A stretch of DNA of 64,000 nucleotides from an uncultured Tateyamaria sp. (GCF_947503045.1 NZ_CANNCF010000001.1:1488001-1552000); one strand, 5' to 3'. Positions 1 to 8,328 are shown, counted from the first letter of the stretch. Numbers and translations are program-made. Notes: generated by a model from the letters alone, not told the origin.

Positions 1-16
1 CGGTATCGGCGGGCAT
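1..16 (-). CDS. Start of an unidentified leftward gene (partial)
   Basis: Only the first five codons (M-P-A-D-T) lie in the window. The start is supported by a strong Shine-Dalgarno sequence, GGAGGGGA, directly upstream of the ATG when read on the minus strand. The gene is divergent from hisI, so the two share about 77 bases of control region. Nothing can be said about function from five residues. Confidence 0.5.
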
Positions 17-93
17 GTCCCCTCCGGCTCTGGTGTCTGGTGTCGTTGTGTCCTACATAATCGCCTGCCCGCCAGATGCAAAAAGGTTTTGCC

Positions 94-465
94 ATGACGC
101 CCGCCTTTGATCCCGCAACTTTGCGTTACAACGCGCAGGGCTTGGTCCCCGCCATCGCGCAGGATGTCGCAAGCCACGAGGTGCTGATGCTGGCGTGGAT
201 GAATGCCGAAGCCGTGGCGCAGACGCTGGAAACGGGTCGCGTGACCTATTGGTCGCGTTCGCGTCAGGCGTTCTGGATCAAGGGCGAGACCTCTGGAAAC
301 GTGCAGGAACTGGTGTCGCTGCGTGTCGATTGCGACCGCGATTGCCTGATCATGCAGGTGCGCCAGACCGGGCCAGCCTGCCATACAGGGCGTCGTACGT
401 GCTTTTACACAGACGTGACGGATGGGTCCGAAGTTGAGTTGATGGCACCGATGCAGGGGGGATAG
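94..465 (+). CDS. hisI: Phosphoribosyl-AMP cyclohydrolase
   Basis: This cytosolic enzyme of histidine synthesis opens the adenine ring of phosphoribosyl-AMP. The 123-residue protein is the stand-alone HisI type, not fused to HisE. Family signatures are visible: LMLAWMN near the N terminus, VTYWSRSR, the metal-binding stretch VDCDRDCL, and the C-terminal ACHTGRRTCFY. An ATG at 76 is also in frame, but the ATG at 94 is preceded by AAAAGG at good spacing and gives the usual family N terminus, so I chose 94. The stop codon lies inside the GC hairpin of a dispersed repeat element (456-517). Its 3' end faces gluQRS. Confidence 0.95.
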   Translation: MTPAFDPATLRYNAQGLVPAIAQDVASHEVLMLAWMNAEAVAQTLETGRVTYWSRSRQAFWIKGETSGNVQELVSLRVDCDRDCLIMQVRQTGPACHTGRRTCFYTDVTDGSEVELMAPMQGG

Positions 466-517
466 CCCCCCGTCGCTGTGCGACTCCCCCCAGGATTTTT
501 CTAAATCAGAGAAGGGG
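456..517 (+). repeat. Composite hairpin/T-rich dispersed element, copy A
   Basis: A G6/C6 hairpin (456-471, loop around ATAG) is followed after a short spacer by C6 AGGATTTTT and then AAATCAGAGAAGGGG. The same order, hairpin then (C)n-GGATTTTT then AATCAGAGAAG, recurs at 22213 and in part at 29811 and 52380. This copy overlaps the last codons of hisI and supplies the last codons and stop of gluQRS on the opposite strand. It may end transcription of hisI, since the run of T follows GC-rich sequence, but this is inference. Confidence 0.6.
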
Positions 518-1361
518 ACAACCCCAGCATTTGGCGTATGTCGGCGGGCGTTGCACCTTCTGCGCGGTATTTTGCGATGGCACGCGCATCATCCCGTTTG
601 GCGAGCCGTTTGCCCGCATCGTCGCGGATCAGGCGGTGGTGGTGGTAGATTGGTGTGGGCAGGCACAGCAGGTGTTGCAGGATCACATGGATTTGCGTGG
701 CTTCGGCCAGATCCGCGCCGCGTATCACGTGGGTGATGTCTTGGGCGGCGTCGTCGATGACGACCGAAAGGTGATAGGACGTGCCCATGTCCCGCCGTGC
801 CAGAACGATATCGCCGGTTGTAGTCGGCATGTCCATGATTGCGATCTCGCCCGCGTCCATGCCGGTTTCGGTGTAAGAGAGTGCGCCGGAGATTGTCGCC
901 AGTGCCGTAGCCATGTCGAGGCGCAGTGCAACATTCTTTGGGCGTGGCCCTGTGCGCGGATGTTTTGCGCGGCAAGTGCCGGGATAGATCAGACCGTCCG
1001 GGCCGTGGCTGGGCACCCCTTCCTGTGGTGCGTTTGCGGCCTCTTCGATGTCGCGGCGGGTGCAATCGCATTGATAGAGAAGGTTATTTTCCCACAAATT
1101 ATCAAGGGATTGTGCGTACGCCTTCATGTTATCTGATTGCCGCAACACCGGTTCAGGCCAGTTGAGCCCAAGCCATGCCAGATCGTCAAATATCTGCGCT
1201 TCCCATTGCGGGCGTGCGCGGGACTGATCAATGTCCTCGATCCGCAACAGGAACGTCCCACCGGCGCGCTGCGCCAGGTCAAAGGCCAGCATCGCCGAAT
1301 AGGCGTGGCCCAGATGCAGAGGTCCCGTCGGGGATGGCGCAAAACGAGTGGTGAATGTCAC
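501..1361 (-). CDS. gluQ: Glutamyl-Q tRNA(Asp) synthetase
   Basis: This paralogue of glutamyl-tRNA synthetase activates glutamate and attaches it to queuosine at position 34 of tRNA(Asp). The 286-residue length fits a catalytic domain without an anticodon-binding domain. Visible motifs are FAPSPTGPLHLGH (HIGH-type ATP site), cysteines CDC and a later C in YPGTC that fit the family zinc site, and KRLAKRD in place of KMSKS. The start is GTG; it overlaps the stop of the upstream methyltransferase as GTGA, so the two are translationally coupled. The last residues (P-S-L-I-stop) are encoded by the dispersed element at 456-517. Confidence 0.93.
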   Translation of the reverse strand: MTFTTRFAPSPTGPLHLGHAYSAMLAFDLAQRAGGTFLLRIEDIDQSRARPQWEAQIFDDLAWLGLNWPEPVLRQSDNMKAYAQSLDNLWENNLLYQCDCTRRDIEEAANAPQEGVPSHGPDGLIYPGTCRAKHPRTGPRPKNVALRLDMATALATISGALSYTETGMDAGEIAIMDMPTTTGDIVLARRDMGTSYHLSVVIDDAAQDITHVIRGADLAEATQIHVILQHLLCLPTPIYHHHRLIRDDAGKRLAKRDDARAIAKYRAEGATPADIRQMLGLSPSLI

Positions 1362-1963
1362 GCTTTTTCAAGCACGTAGACGTTCGCGTTCAACCCGATT
1401 CCGGGCAGGTGCGGACCGTGTTCTTTGAACAGCAGACGGGCCGCGCCGCAATCGGTCCACTCGGCGATCCCGGCCTCGTTGCTCGGGTCCTCAAGCGCGT
1501 GATCGTTAAAGGAAAACACCAGCTTTCCGTCCCGCGGCAGCGCACGCATCAACATGTGCAGGACTGAAATGGGGGCAGCACCGGCGCCGATCACGCCAAT
1601 GGCGGTACAAAGCGGATAATCCTTGCGCGGCAGGTCGTCGCCGGCCTCGATCTGCTCAAGATGGCGGTAAACACCCTTGGTCCGCGCGCCTTCGAGCATC
1701 TCGGCCGAGAGGTCGAGGCCATCGATCGTTTCAAACCCGGCCAGCTTGAGCGCTAGGCCGGACAAGCCCGTGCCACAGCCAAAATCCAGGACAGGCGCGC
1801 TCAGATCGTCGGCGTAGGATTTCAAAGCGTCCGCGCAGCGCTGCGGCGTGGCATAGCCGTTTTCGCCGATTTCGGCCTCGTAGCTTGCCGCCCAACTGTC
1901 ATAGAGGCTGCGTGTCGACCCCGCGTCGCGGGCCTGATAGGCCTTGTCCAGAAATCCGGTCAT
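1358..1963 (-). CDS. Class I SAM-dependent methyltransferase
   Basis: The 201-residue protein has the class I Rossmann methyltransferase core. Motif I, VLDFGCGTGLSG, lies near residues 78-90, and an acidic residue (GLDLS) follows for ribose binding. The N-terminal part (LYDSWAASYEAEI) resembles methyltransferases of small molecules or of trans-aconitate/TPR-linked types. The substrate is not evident. It is co-translated with gluQRS downstream through a 4-base overlap, which could suggest a tRNA or amino-acid connection, but gene order alone does not show this. Confidence 0.8.
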   Translation of the reverse strand: MTGFLDKAYQARDAGSTRSLYDSWAASYEAEIGENGYATPQRCADALKSYADDLSAPVLDFGCGTGLSGLALKLAGFETIDGLDLSAEMLEGARTKGVYRHLEQIEAGDDLPRKDYPLCTAIGVIGAGAAPISVLHMLMRALPRDGKLVFSFNDHALEDPSNEAGIAEWTDCGAARLLFKEHGPHLPGIGLNANVYVLEKA

Positions 1964-2005
1964 GGCGGCAGTTTAACGCCTCGGGTCCCAGCGTCCAGAG
2001 GCTTG

Positions 2006-3358
2006 TCAGGCGGCGGCCGCCTGCGGGGCGAGCCAGGTTTGCCAGTCGTCCTTGGCGCGGTCGGTGTAGGCCTTGTAGCGGTCCTTGCGGCCCCGACGCC
2101 CGCTCTTGAGGCCCTCAACCAGGGGAAACAGGCCGAAATTCACGTTCATGGGCTGAAAAGTTTTGGCGTCAGCCCCGCCGGTGATGTGGGTGATCAGCGC
2201 GCCCATGGCCGTGGTGGGCGGGGGCACGTCCAAAGCGCCGCCAAGGATTTCGGTGGCCGCCAAGCGGCCCGCGAGCAGCCCCATGGCGGCGGACTCCACA
2301 TATCCCTCGACACCCGTGATCTGCCCGGCAAAACGGATGTTGGGGCGCGATTTCAGACGCATATCCGCGCTGAGAAGCGTGGGCGAATTCAGGAACGTGT
2401 TGCGATGAATGCCGCCCAAACGGGCAAAGCTGGCATTCTCGAGCCCCGGAATCATTTTAAAAACGTCGGTTTGCGCGCCGTATTTCATCTTGGTCTGAAA
2501 GCCGACGATGTTGTAGAGCGTGCCGAGTTTGTTGTCGCGGCGCAGTTGCACGACCGCGTGGGCCTTGACGTCCGGTTGGTGCGGATTGGTCAGGCCCACA
2601 GGCTTCATCGGGCCAAAGCGCAGGGTTTCGCGCCCGCGTTCGGCCATCACTTCGATGGGCAGGCAACCGTCGAAATAACCCGCCGTTTCGCCCTCATGAA
2701 ACTCGGTCTTGTCCGCAGCAAGCAGCGCATCGATGAAGGCCTCGTACTGGTCGCGGTCCATCGGGCAGTTGAGATAGGCGGTGCGCTCTTCCTCGGTCTC
2801 GCCCTTGTCATAGCGCGACTGCATCCAGGCCTTTTCCATGTCGATGCTGTCGAAATAGACGATGGGCGCGATCGCGTCGAAAAAGGCAAGCGCCTCGGCC
2901 CCGGTCTCGGCCGCAATTGCCTGACCAAGCGCGGATGACGTCAGGGGCCCGGTGGCTATGATCCACTGCCCCTCGGCGGGCAGTGCGGTGATTTCGCCAT
3001 ATTCGACGCGGATATTGGGATGAGCGACCAGCGCATCCGTCACCGATTGGGCAAAGGGGTCGCGGTCGACCGCCAGTGCGCCACCGGCAGGCAGGCGGTG
3101 CTTGTCCGCGCAGGCCATGATCAGCCCGTTTGCCGCGCGCATTTCCCAATGCAGCAAGCCCACCGCGTTTTGTTCGCTGTCATCCGAACGGAAGGAGTTC
3201 GAGCACACCATTTCACCCAGCAGCCCGGTCTGATGCGCGAACGTGCCGACCTTTGGGCGCATTTCATGGATCACCACCTGAACGCCCATATGAGCGGCCT
3301 GCCATGCGGCCTCGGATCCGGCCATGCCGCCGCCAACGATGTGAAGTTCCTGTGCCAT
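2006..3358 (-). CDS. trmFO: Folate/FAD-dependent tRNA m5U54 methyltransferase
   Basis: TrmFO uses methylenetetrahydrofolate and FADH2 to make 5-methyluridine at position 54 of tRNA. The 450-residue protein begins [19 protein letters not shown], the FAD-binding dinucleotide motif, and contains the family stretches [16 protein letters not shown] and [12 protein letters not shown]. The open frame extends 70 codons further upstream, but those codons cross the control region of the divergent lipoprotein gene and do not match the family, so I start at 3358. The ribosome-binding site is weak. No TrmA-type enzyme is seen nearby. Confidence 0.95.
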   Translation of the reverse strand: MAQELHIVGGGMAGSEAAWQAAHMGVQVVIHEMRPKVGTFAHQTGLLGEMVCSNSFRSDDSEQNAVGLLHWEMRAANGLIMACADKHRLPAGGALAVDRDPFAQSVTDALVAHPNIRVEYGEITALPAEGQWIIATGPLTSSALGQAIAAETGAEALAFFDAIAPIVYFDSIDMEKAWMQSRYDKGETEEERTAYLNCPMDRDQYEAFIDALLAADKTEFHEGETAGYFDGCLPIEVMAERGRETLRFGPMKPVGLTNPHQPDVKAHAVVQLRRDNKLGTLYNIVGFQTKMKYGAQTDVFKMIPGLENASFARLGGIHRNTFLNSPTLLSADMRLKSRPNIRFAGQITGVEGYVESAAMGLLAGRLAATEILGGALDVPPPTTAMGALITHITGGADAKTFQPMNVNFGLFPLVEGLKSGRRGRKDRYKAYTDRAKDDWQTWLAPQAAAA

Positions 3359-3475
3359 GGCGCGGATGTAGGGCAAGCCTGCGCATTCCGCAATCCTGCA
3401 TCCCCTGATGTAGATCAATCGGGGCTGTGGGATGCCCTCTAGGGTCCGCATCACACGGAACGTCTGGAGTGAGAC

Positions 3476-3628
3476 ATGAAACCAGTTCTTTATTGCCTTG
3501 GCCTGTTGGCCGTCCTTGCCCTCAGCGCTTGCGAGCCGCCTGACCGTTATCCGGTGTCTGGTGAGCAATGTGGGCCCGAGGATCCGGTGCTGGATCTGTC
3601 GGTCGATGACTGCACGCCACCGGTATAG
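3476..3628 (+). CDS. Small lipoprotein (50 residues)
   Basis: This short gene encodes a 50-residue lipoprotein. The N terminus is a short signal peptide, [19 protein letters not shown], ending in a lipobox (LSAC), after which about 30 mature residues rich in P, D and E contain two further cysteines (QCGPED and DDCTPP) that could form a disulphide. It is divergent from trmFO, with a purine-rich GGAGTGAGAC before the ATG. The function is unknown. Its signal peptide and spaced cysteines make it much more convincing than a chance frame. Confidence 0.75.
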   Translation: MKPVLYCLGLLAVLALSACEPPDRYPVSGEQCGPEDPVLDLSVDDCTPPV

Positions 3629-3655
3629 GGTGGTGCTTTGATCGCTGATGGGGGG

Positions 3656-3738
3656 ATTTTTGGGGTCGCCGCTGCGGGGATGGTCGGTCAGTGAGAGGCT
3701 GACCTGGAGGGACCTTCCGCCAGTCGGCGACCCAAAAT
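3656..3738. ncRNA. Rod-like inverted repeat; candidate structured RNA
   Basis: GGGTCGCCG (3663-3671) pairs perfectly with CGGCGACCC (3725-3733), extended by T-rich and A-rich flanks. Inside, CTG/CAG and CGG/CCG (3672-3677 with 3717-3723, one bulge), GGTC/GACC (3682-3685 with 3711-3714) and GGTCAG/CTGACC (3686-3691 with 3699-3704) stack into one long hairpin with a 7-base loop. It lies between convergent genes. There is no run of T after the stem on either strand, so it is not an ordinary terminator. It lacks the conserved loops of SRP RNA. It could be a small RNA or a folded DNA/REP-like element. Confidence 0.35.
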
Positions 3739-3866
3739 CGTCATCGGTTATTCACCGTGTCCAATTTGTGCCTCATTTGCGCCCGAATTGATAGCGCTGT
3801 TTGGGAAACTATCGGGTGAGCATTTGGAAACAACCGCTGGTAGCCCTTGTTTTTATGGGCAAAACC

Positions 3867-4652
3867 CTATTGCGACCAGTCCGGAGGGCGCTTTTCGATA
3901 AAGGCAGCAATGCCTTCTTTCGTGTCCGGGTGTGCCATATTGTCGACCATGACCTGCCCGGTATACGTGTAAGCGTCAGCCACAGGCATTTGAATCTGGG
4001 CATAAAAGGCCTCTTTTCCGATCCGCACGGCCGACCCGAGCTTGGCGGCGAGTTGCGTGGCGAGGGCCATCGTCTCGGCCTCAAGCGCGTCTGGGTCCAC
4101 GGCGCGATTGATCAGACCCAGGGTCGCGGCGCGTTCGGATTCAATGAATTCGCCGGTGGTCAGCATCTCAAAGGCCTGCTTGCGCGGGATGTTGCGGGAT
4201 AGGGCCACCATGGGGGTCGAACAAAAGAGGCCGATATTGACCCCGTTGACGCCAAAACGGGTGCCATGCGCGGCCACGGCCAGATCGCAGGTCGCCACCA
4301 ACTGGCAGCCCGCCGCGGTCGCGATGCCGTGCACTTGCGCGATCACAGGCTGGGGCAGGGACTGGATGCGCGCCATCATCGCAGCACAGCGGTCAAACAG
4401 GTCCTTGAAATAGGCCGCGCCACCGTCCGTGTTCTGGCGCCCGGCGGTCATCTGTTTCAGATCGTGGCCCGCGCAAAACGCTTTGCCCGCCCCGGACAGA
4501 ACCACCGCGCGCACCGATCGGTCCTCGGCCACCTCATCCAGCGTGTTGTGCAAGGCCGCGATCATCTCGTCGCTCAGCGCGTTCAGCCGTTCAGGCGCGT
4601 TCATCCGCAGATGCAACACCGCGCCCGTCACCTCACGTTCCAGAATTCCCAT
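3867..4652 (-). CDS. Enoyl-CoA hydratase/isomerase family protein
   Basis: The 261-residue crotonase-fold protein probably hydrates or isomerises an acyl-CoA. It has the oxyanion-hole segments GKAFCAGHDLKQM and IATAAGCQLVATCDLAVA. In typical hydratases two glutamates act; the second segment here carries V-N-I-G-L in the region where one is expected, so the exact reaction is open. The start at 4652 gives MGILEREVTGAVLHL; the frame continues upstream into the thioesterase gene and was not used. It is divergent from the thioesterase at 4710, with 57 bases between them, and both act on acyl-CoA thioesters. Confidence 0.85.
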   Translation of the reverse strand: MGILEREVTGAVLHLRMNAPERLNALSDEMIAALHNTLDEVAEDRSVRAVVLSGAGKAFCAGHDLKQMTAGRQNTDGGAAYFKDLFDRCAAMMARIQSLPQPVIAQVHGIATAAGCQLVATCDLAVAAHGTRFGVNGVNIGLFCSTPMVALSRNIPRKQAFEMLTTGEFIESERAATLGLINRAVDPDALEAETMALATQLAAKLGSAVRIGKEAFYAQIQMPVADAYTYTGQVMVDNMAHPDTKEGIAAFIEKRPPDWSQ

Positions 4653-4709
4653 CTTGCCCTCCGCCGGATTTGCGGCAAAGCCTAGGGCATTCGCGTGGGG
4701 AGGAAAAGT

Positions 4710-5147
4710 ATGGCGCTGATGATGGATGCCGCGGAAATGAACGCATTTCTGGGCAAGGTGTTTCTGGAAGTTGCCGGAGAGTACCAGGTTGAGGCGGTCA
4801 GCGAGGCCAGCGTGACCATGCGCCTCTTGGTACAGGATCGCCACCTGCGCCCCGGCGGAACGGTGTCGGGCCCCGCGATGTTCGGCCTTGCTGATGTGAC
4901 CGCCTACATGGTGACGCTCGCCCATATCGGTCCGCGCGCGCTGGCAGTGACCACGAATTGTGCGATTGATTTCATGCGCAAGCCTGCCGCCGGTGTCGAT
5001 CTGATCGGCGAAGGGCGGTTGTTGAAGCTGGGCAAGCAGTTGTCGGTCTCGGACGTGCTGATCTATTCCGAAGGGATGGCGCAGCCTGTGGCGCGGGCCA
5101 GTCTGACCTATGCTATCCCGCCGCAGGGTGTTGATTTGGCGGAATAG
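4710..5147 (+). CDS. PaaI-type hotdog-fold thioesterase
   Basis: The 145-residue protein has the hotdog thioesterase pattern: HLRPGGTVSGPAMFGLADVTAYM, the segment that carries the active site in PaaI-like enzymes, followed by the hydrophobic strand region and FMRKPAAG. It probably hydrolyses an acyl- or aryl-CoA. The start at 4710 is set by GGGAGGAAAAGT immediately upstream; the ATG at 4695 lies before that site. It is divergent from the crotonase-family gene, which suggests linked regulation in fatty-acid or aromatic acyl-CoA metabolism. Confidence 0.85.
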   Translation: MALMMDAAEMNAFLGKVFLEVAGEYQVEAVSEASVTMRLLVQDRHLRPGGTVSGPAMFGLADVTAYMVTLAHIGPRALAVTTNCAIDFMRKPAAGVDLIGEGRLLKLGKQLSVSDVLIYSEGMAQPVARASLTYAIPPQGVDLAE

Positions 5148-5223
5148 TTACCCACGAATTGAAAAAGGCGGCCAGGACGAACCCGGCCGCAAGGGAAGAG
5201 GTCTGGCAGGTGCCACGGGGATG

Positions 5224-5457
5224 TCACGCCCGCCAGAACACACGCCGCGACTCGCGATAAGCCTCGTCGGGTGTCAGTCCCACATCGCGCAGCAGGTGAT
5301 CATCCAGCAGCTTGAGCGCCAGCCGTTCGCGGCGCCGTGTGGCCCATTTCGACATCGTGACCGCGACGCGCAGCGCAATCACCGACGCCGCAGGAATGCG
5401 GGTCTGCGCCGACAGATAGGCGAGGTGTTGAGCGGGGCTTGCTGGTCCGAGTGTCAT
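5224..5457 (-). CDS. DUF1127 domain small protein
   Basis: The 77-residue protein ends in an arginine-rich DUF1127 segment: RRRERLALKLLDDHLLRDVGLT is the core, with the family pattern L-L-D-D-H-x-L-x-D-V-G-L. Proteins of this group in alphaproteobacteria have been linked to RNA turnover and small-RNA control, but function varies. The start at 5457 (MTLGPASPAQ) has GGAGATA upstream; a longer start at 5484 would overlap the operator. The gene is divergent from the MocR-type regulator and shares its repeated ATTGTA/TACAAT control region. Confidence 0.75.
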   Translation of the reverse strand: MTLGPASPAQHLAYLSAQTRIPAASVIALRVAVTMSKWATRRRERLALKLLDDHLLRDVGLTPDEAYRESRRVFWRA

Positions 5458-5471
5458 GGGTATCTCCTGAA

Positions 5472-5563
5472 ATTGTATTGACACAATATGGCTGATTTGC
5501 CATTAATAAAGGGTACAATAGGCGCGCACCGGAAATCTACGGAAACATTGTAATGGATACAAT
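5472..5563. promoter_or_regulatory. Shared operator/promoter of DUF1127 and MocR genes
   Basis: Two inverted repeats are visible: ATTGT-N6-ACAAT at 5472-5487 and ATTGTA-ATGGA-TACAAT at 5547-5563, the second overlapping the start codon of the regulator. A further TACAAT lies at 5514-5519. TTGACA (5478-5483) followed after 18 bases by ATTAAT (5502-5507) is a plausible promoter for the regulator, with its -35 inside the first repeat. MocR-type regulators often bind repeated sites next to their own gene, so autoregulation is the likely reading. Confidence 0.5.
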
Positions 5564-6968
5564 TTGGCAACCTGATCTGCTCGACACCGCTGGTCCCAAA
5601 TACAAAGCCGTCATGCAGGCGATCCGAGACAAGATCGCAAGCCAGAGCCTGATGTCGGGCGACAAGCTGCCCCCGGTGCGCGATCTGGCGTGGAAACTGG
5701 GGATCACGCCGGGCACAGTGGCCCGCGCCTACACGCTGCTGACAGACGACGGCACGCTGGTGGCCGAGGTTGGGCGGGGCACTTTCGTGGCCACACCGGA
5801 TTCCAAGGCGCCGCTCTGGGCGGACATCCCGCTCGAGGTCGATTCCACCACCCACAATTCCGAGGCCGAGACCTGGCAGGTCAACCTGTTCTCGCCCCAT
5901 CTGCCCGAGGTCGGACAGGCCACGCTGATCCGCACACTGCTGGCCGAGGTTGCCGCCGATCCACCCTCGGGCATGATGCACTATCCCACCCGTGCCGGGG
6001 CACGTCCGGCCCGCGAGGCCGCTGTCAAATGGCTGGAGAACGCCCCGCTGGGCTCGATCACCGAAGGCGACATCCAACTGGCCCATGGCGGGCAGAACGC
6101 GATCCTGCTGATCCTGCAGGCCCTGTTGCGTGGTCGCCGTCCGGCCGTTCTGGTCGAAGAGCTGGCCTATCCCGGCTTTCGCCGCGCGGCCGAGTTGTTG
6201 CGCGCGGATGTGGTGCCCGTGGCGATGGATGATGAGGGTGTGATCCCCGAAGCGCTCGAGGCTGCGATCCGGGCCCATGACGCGCAGATATTCTGTACCT
6301 CACCCGAGGTCCACAATCCGACCCTTGCCTTTACCCCGGAACATCGACGCGCCGCGCTGATCGAGGTGGTACGGCGACATGATGTGCAGATTCTCGAAGA
6401 CGACTGTTACCGCCTTGGCGCCGCACAAGCCGCCAGCTACCGGATGCTGGCGCCCGAACGCAGCTGGTATATCTCGTCAATCTCGAAATCCGTGACACCT
6501 GCGCTGCGTCTTGGCATCGCAGTGGCTCCGCGCGGGCAGGCAGCCACTTTGCGGCGTACGGCCGAATACTCTTTCTTTGGCCTCGCCACCCCGATGACCG
6601 ATCTGGCCGCCCGGTTGCTGGTTCATCCCGAATTGCGCGGCATGATGGACAGGGCCAAGAACGAGATCAGCGCCTACGTGCGCTGCGCGGTCAACGTGCT
6701 GGGAGGCTATGATCTGAAATGGAGCAAGGACGTGCCATTCCTGTGGTTGCGTCTGCCCGAGGGCTGGCGGGCCGGGGCCTTTGTGCAGGCCGCCGAGGCA
6801 CAAGGCGTGCGCATCCGCGCCGCCGAGGAATACGCCTGCCGCGATGCGCGCGCGCCTCATGCGGTGCGCTTTGCGGTCAATGCGGGTGTCAGCCTGCAAA
6901 GTTTCGAGGCCGCGATCCTGCGCCTGCGCAACCTGCTCGACAACCCGCCCGAATCCATCGGCGTCTAA
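5553..6968 (+). CDS. MocR-type regulator (GntR wHTH + aminotransferase fold)
   Basis: The 471-residue protein joins an N-terminal GntR-type winged helix (about residues 15-80, with SGDKLPPVRDLAWKLGITPGTVARAY) to a fold-type I aminotransferase domain. PLP-site residues are present: N255 in HNPT, D284 in LEDDCYR, and K312 in SISKS, which should form the Schiff base. It is therefore a PLP-responsive regulator of the PdxR/TauR/GabR class; which amine, vitamin B6 or taurine-like ligand it senses cannot be told. The start codon sits inside an inverted repeat, consistent with autoregulation. The closest candidate target is the divergent DUF1127 gene. Confidence 0.9.
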   Translation: MDTIWQPDLLDTAGPKYKAVMQAIRDKIASQSLMSGDKLPPVRDLAWKLGITPGTVARAYTLLTDDGTLVAEVGRGTFVATPDSKAPLWADIPLEVDSTTHNSEAETWQVNLFSPHLPEVGQATLIRTLLAEVAADPPSGMMHYPTRAGARPAREAAVKWLENAPLGSITEGDIQLAHGGQNAILLILQALLRGRRPAVLVEELAYPGFRRAAELLRADVVPVAMDDEGVIPEALEAAIRAHDAQIFCTSPEVHNPTLAFTPEHRRAALIEVVRRHDVQILEDDCYRLGAAQAASYRMLAPERSWYISSISKSVTPALRLGIAVAPRGQAATLRRTAEYSFFGLATPMTDLAARLLVHPELRGMMDRAKNEISAYVRCAVNVLGGYDLKWSKDVPFLWLRLPEGWRAGAFVQAAEAQGVRIRAAEEYACRDARAPHAVRFAVNAGVSLQSFEAAILRLRNLLDNPPESIGV

Positions 6969-8011
6969 AGCAGCCCAACCGCCCCCCACACCAGCCCGGT
7001 CGCCACGGCAATGCAGGACAACAGCGCCGAATAGCCCAACAGCTTTTTCATCGAAAACGGACGTTCGCCAAAGGTGCGGCCCTGCATCCCGCAGACCACC
7101 ACTTTGTGCGCCGCCCCGTTATAGCTGTAGTGCAGGATCCACACGGGCAGCAGGATGCGGCGGTAATGGATGCCGGTCGTGTCCGTGTGATAGCCGATGT
7201 CGTGCACACGCGACTTGTTGATGTCACGCTTGATCTTGTTGCGGATCAGCAGCGCCTTGTCGTCGGCATTGGCGGCCAGCCCTTCGGCCACGCTTTGGTG
7301 GTGCTGTTCGGCGGCGAACCCGGCGACATAGCCCGCGCGGTAGGGGCGCAGGCGCCGCGGATCAAAGTCGTGCAGAATGCCATCGCGGATCAGCGGCGTG
7401 ACATGGGGCGAGCCTGGCACCAGCAGATCGTCAAAGTGGATGCGTATGTTGCCCCGGACCCTCTTGGTGTAGTTACGCTTGTTGCGCCGCACCGTGTACT
7501 TGGCCCAGTAATCCACGGCCTCCTGACTGTCGAAGGTCCAGAACGGCACATAAATCCCGGCCACGCGCGCCTTGGCCACCACGCCATAGAGATCGTTGGG
7601 TGCCGCCAGCCGTTTCTTGACCCATGCAAGGGCAAATGCCTGCGCATCCTGTTGCGGCACGCGGTAGGGAATAAGCGCCATCGGGGCAAAGCCGCGATCC
7701 GCCTTTTTCAGCACCACAGGTCCGTCGCAATAAGCACAGGCCGAACTGAGGGATTCGGCAACGAAGGTGACAGTCCCGCCGCAGGTCTGGCAGGACAGCA
7801 CCTGACCCTCGAAGGTGATGGGGGATTCGTCCTCGGGGGCGTCGGGGTCAAAGGGGAACTCAGCCCACGCCTCTGAATCGTCCTCACGCTCCAACCGGCG
7901 CACAGTGCCACAACTGCTGCACTTCAGCGCCTGCACGGCCGGGTCATACTGACACTGCCCTGCGCAATTTTCGCATTGCAACTCGGACTGGATGGCGGTG
8001 ACGTCGCTCAA
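6965..8011 (-). CDS. Zinc-ribbon protein with C-terminal membrane segment
   Basis: The product carries two N-terminal zinc ribbons: CENCAG with CSSCG, and CQTCGG with CAYCDG. A long central region follows, then a C-terminal hydrophobic helix (LLGYSALLSCIAVATGLVWG). Similar proteins are often labelled TFIIB-like zinc ribbon or, wrongly, primosomal protein N-prime. No ATG precedes the first ribbon in a sensible place. The best start is TTG at 8011, which overlaps the stop of the upstream gene as TTGA and gives 348 residues. The long frame upstream of it is a shadow of that gene. The 3' end overlaps the MocR gene by four bases. Function unknown. Confidence 0.75.
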   Translation of the reverse strand: MSDVTAIQSELQCENCAGQCQYDPAVQALKCSSCGTVRRLEREDDSEAWAEFPFDPDAPEDESPITFEGQVLSCQTCGGTVTFVAESLSSACAYCDGPVVLKKADRGFAPMALIPYRVPQQDAQAFALAWVKKRLAAPNDLYGVVAKARVAGIYVPFWTFDSQEAVDYWAKYTVRRNKRNYTKRVRGNIRIHFDDLLVPGSPHVTPLIRDGILHDFDPRRLRPYRAGYVAGFAAEQHHQSVAEGLAANADDKALLIRNKIKRDINKSRVHDIGYHTDTTGIHYRRILLPVWILHYSYNGAAHKVVVCGMQGRTFGERPFSMKKLLGYSALLSCIAVATGLVWGAVGLL

Positions 8012-8328
8012 CTGTCCTGACCCATGATGGCCATGCCGATTTCCAGCAGCACCCGCAAGCGCAGCCAGGACCGATCCACAGCCCCCCCGAAATCGCCCGA
8101 GACACCCCAATCCCCGATGATCGTGGCGGCGAACCACGTGGTCATCAGCCAGAACGCGACAATCGACCAGCCCGCAATGCTGCGCAACCACCCGGTCGAG
8201 CCCTGTTTCAACTCGTGCTTTGCCTCGTAGACGGTAATCAGTTTTTGGACCGACCCAATACCGCCAATCGTCGCCACAGCGATCAGAGCAAGAGTGGCAA
8301 GGGCAGGGGCGGCAAGGGAAAACAACAT
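8008..8328 (-). CDS. Small two-helix membrane protein
   Basis: This 106-residue protein has an N-terminal hydrophobic segment (LFSLAAPALATLALIAVATIGGIG) and a second one around WSIVAFWLMTTWFAATIIGDW, separated by a short charged stretch. It is translationally coupled to the zinc-ribbon protein through TTGA, so the two products probably work together at the inner membrane. I do not recognise the family, and no catalytic motif is visible. Confidence 0.65.
   Translation of the reverse strand: MLFSLAAPALATLALIAVATIGGIGSVQKLITVYEAKHELKQGSTGWLRSIAGWSIVAFWLMTTWFAATIIGDWGVSGDFGGAVDRSWLRLRVLLEIGMAIMGQDS

Noticed and set aside
3640-3745. tRNA or SRP RNA gene
   Set aside because: The fold is a single rod without a cloverleaf and lacks the conserved SRP loop sequences.
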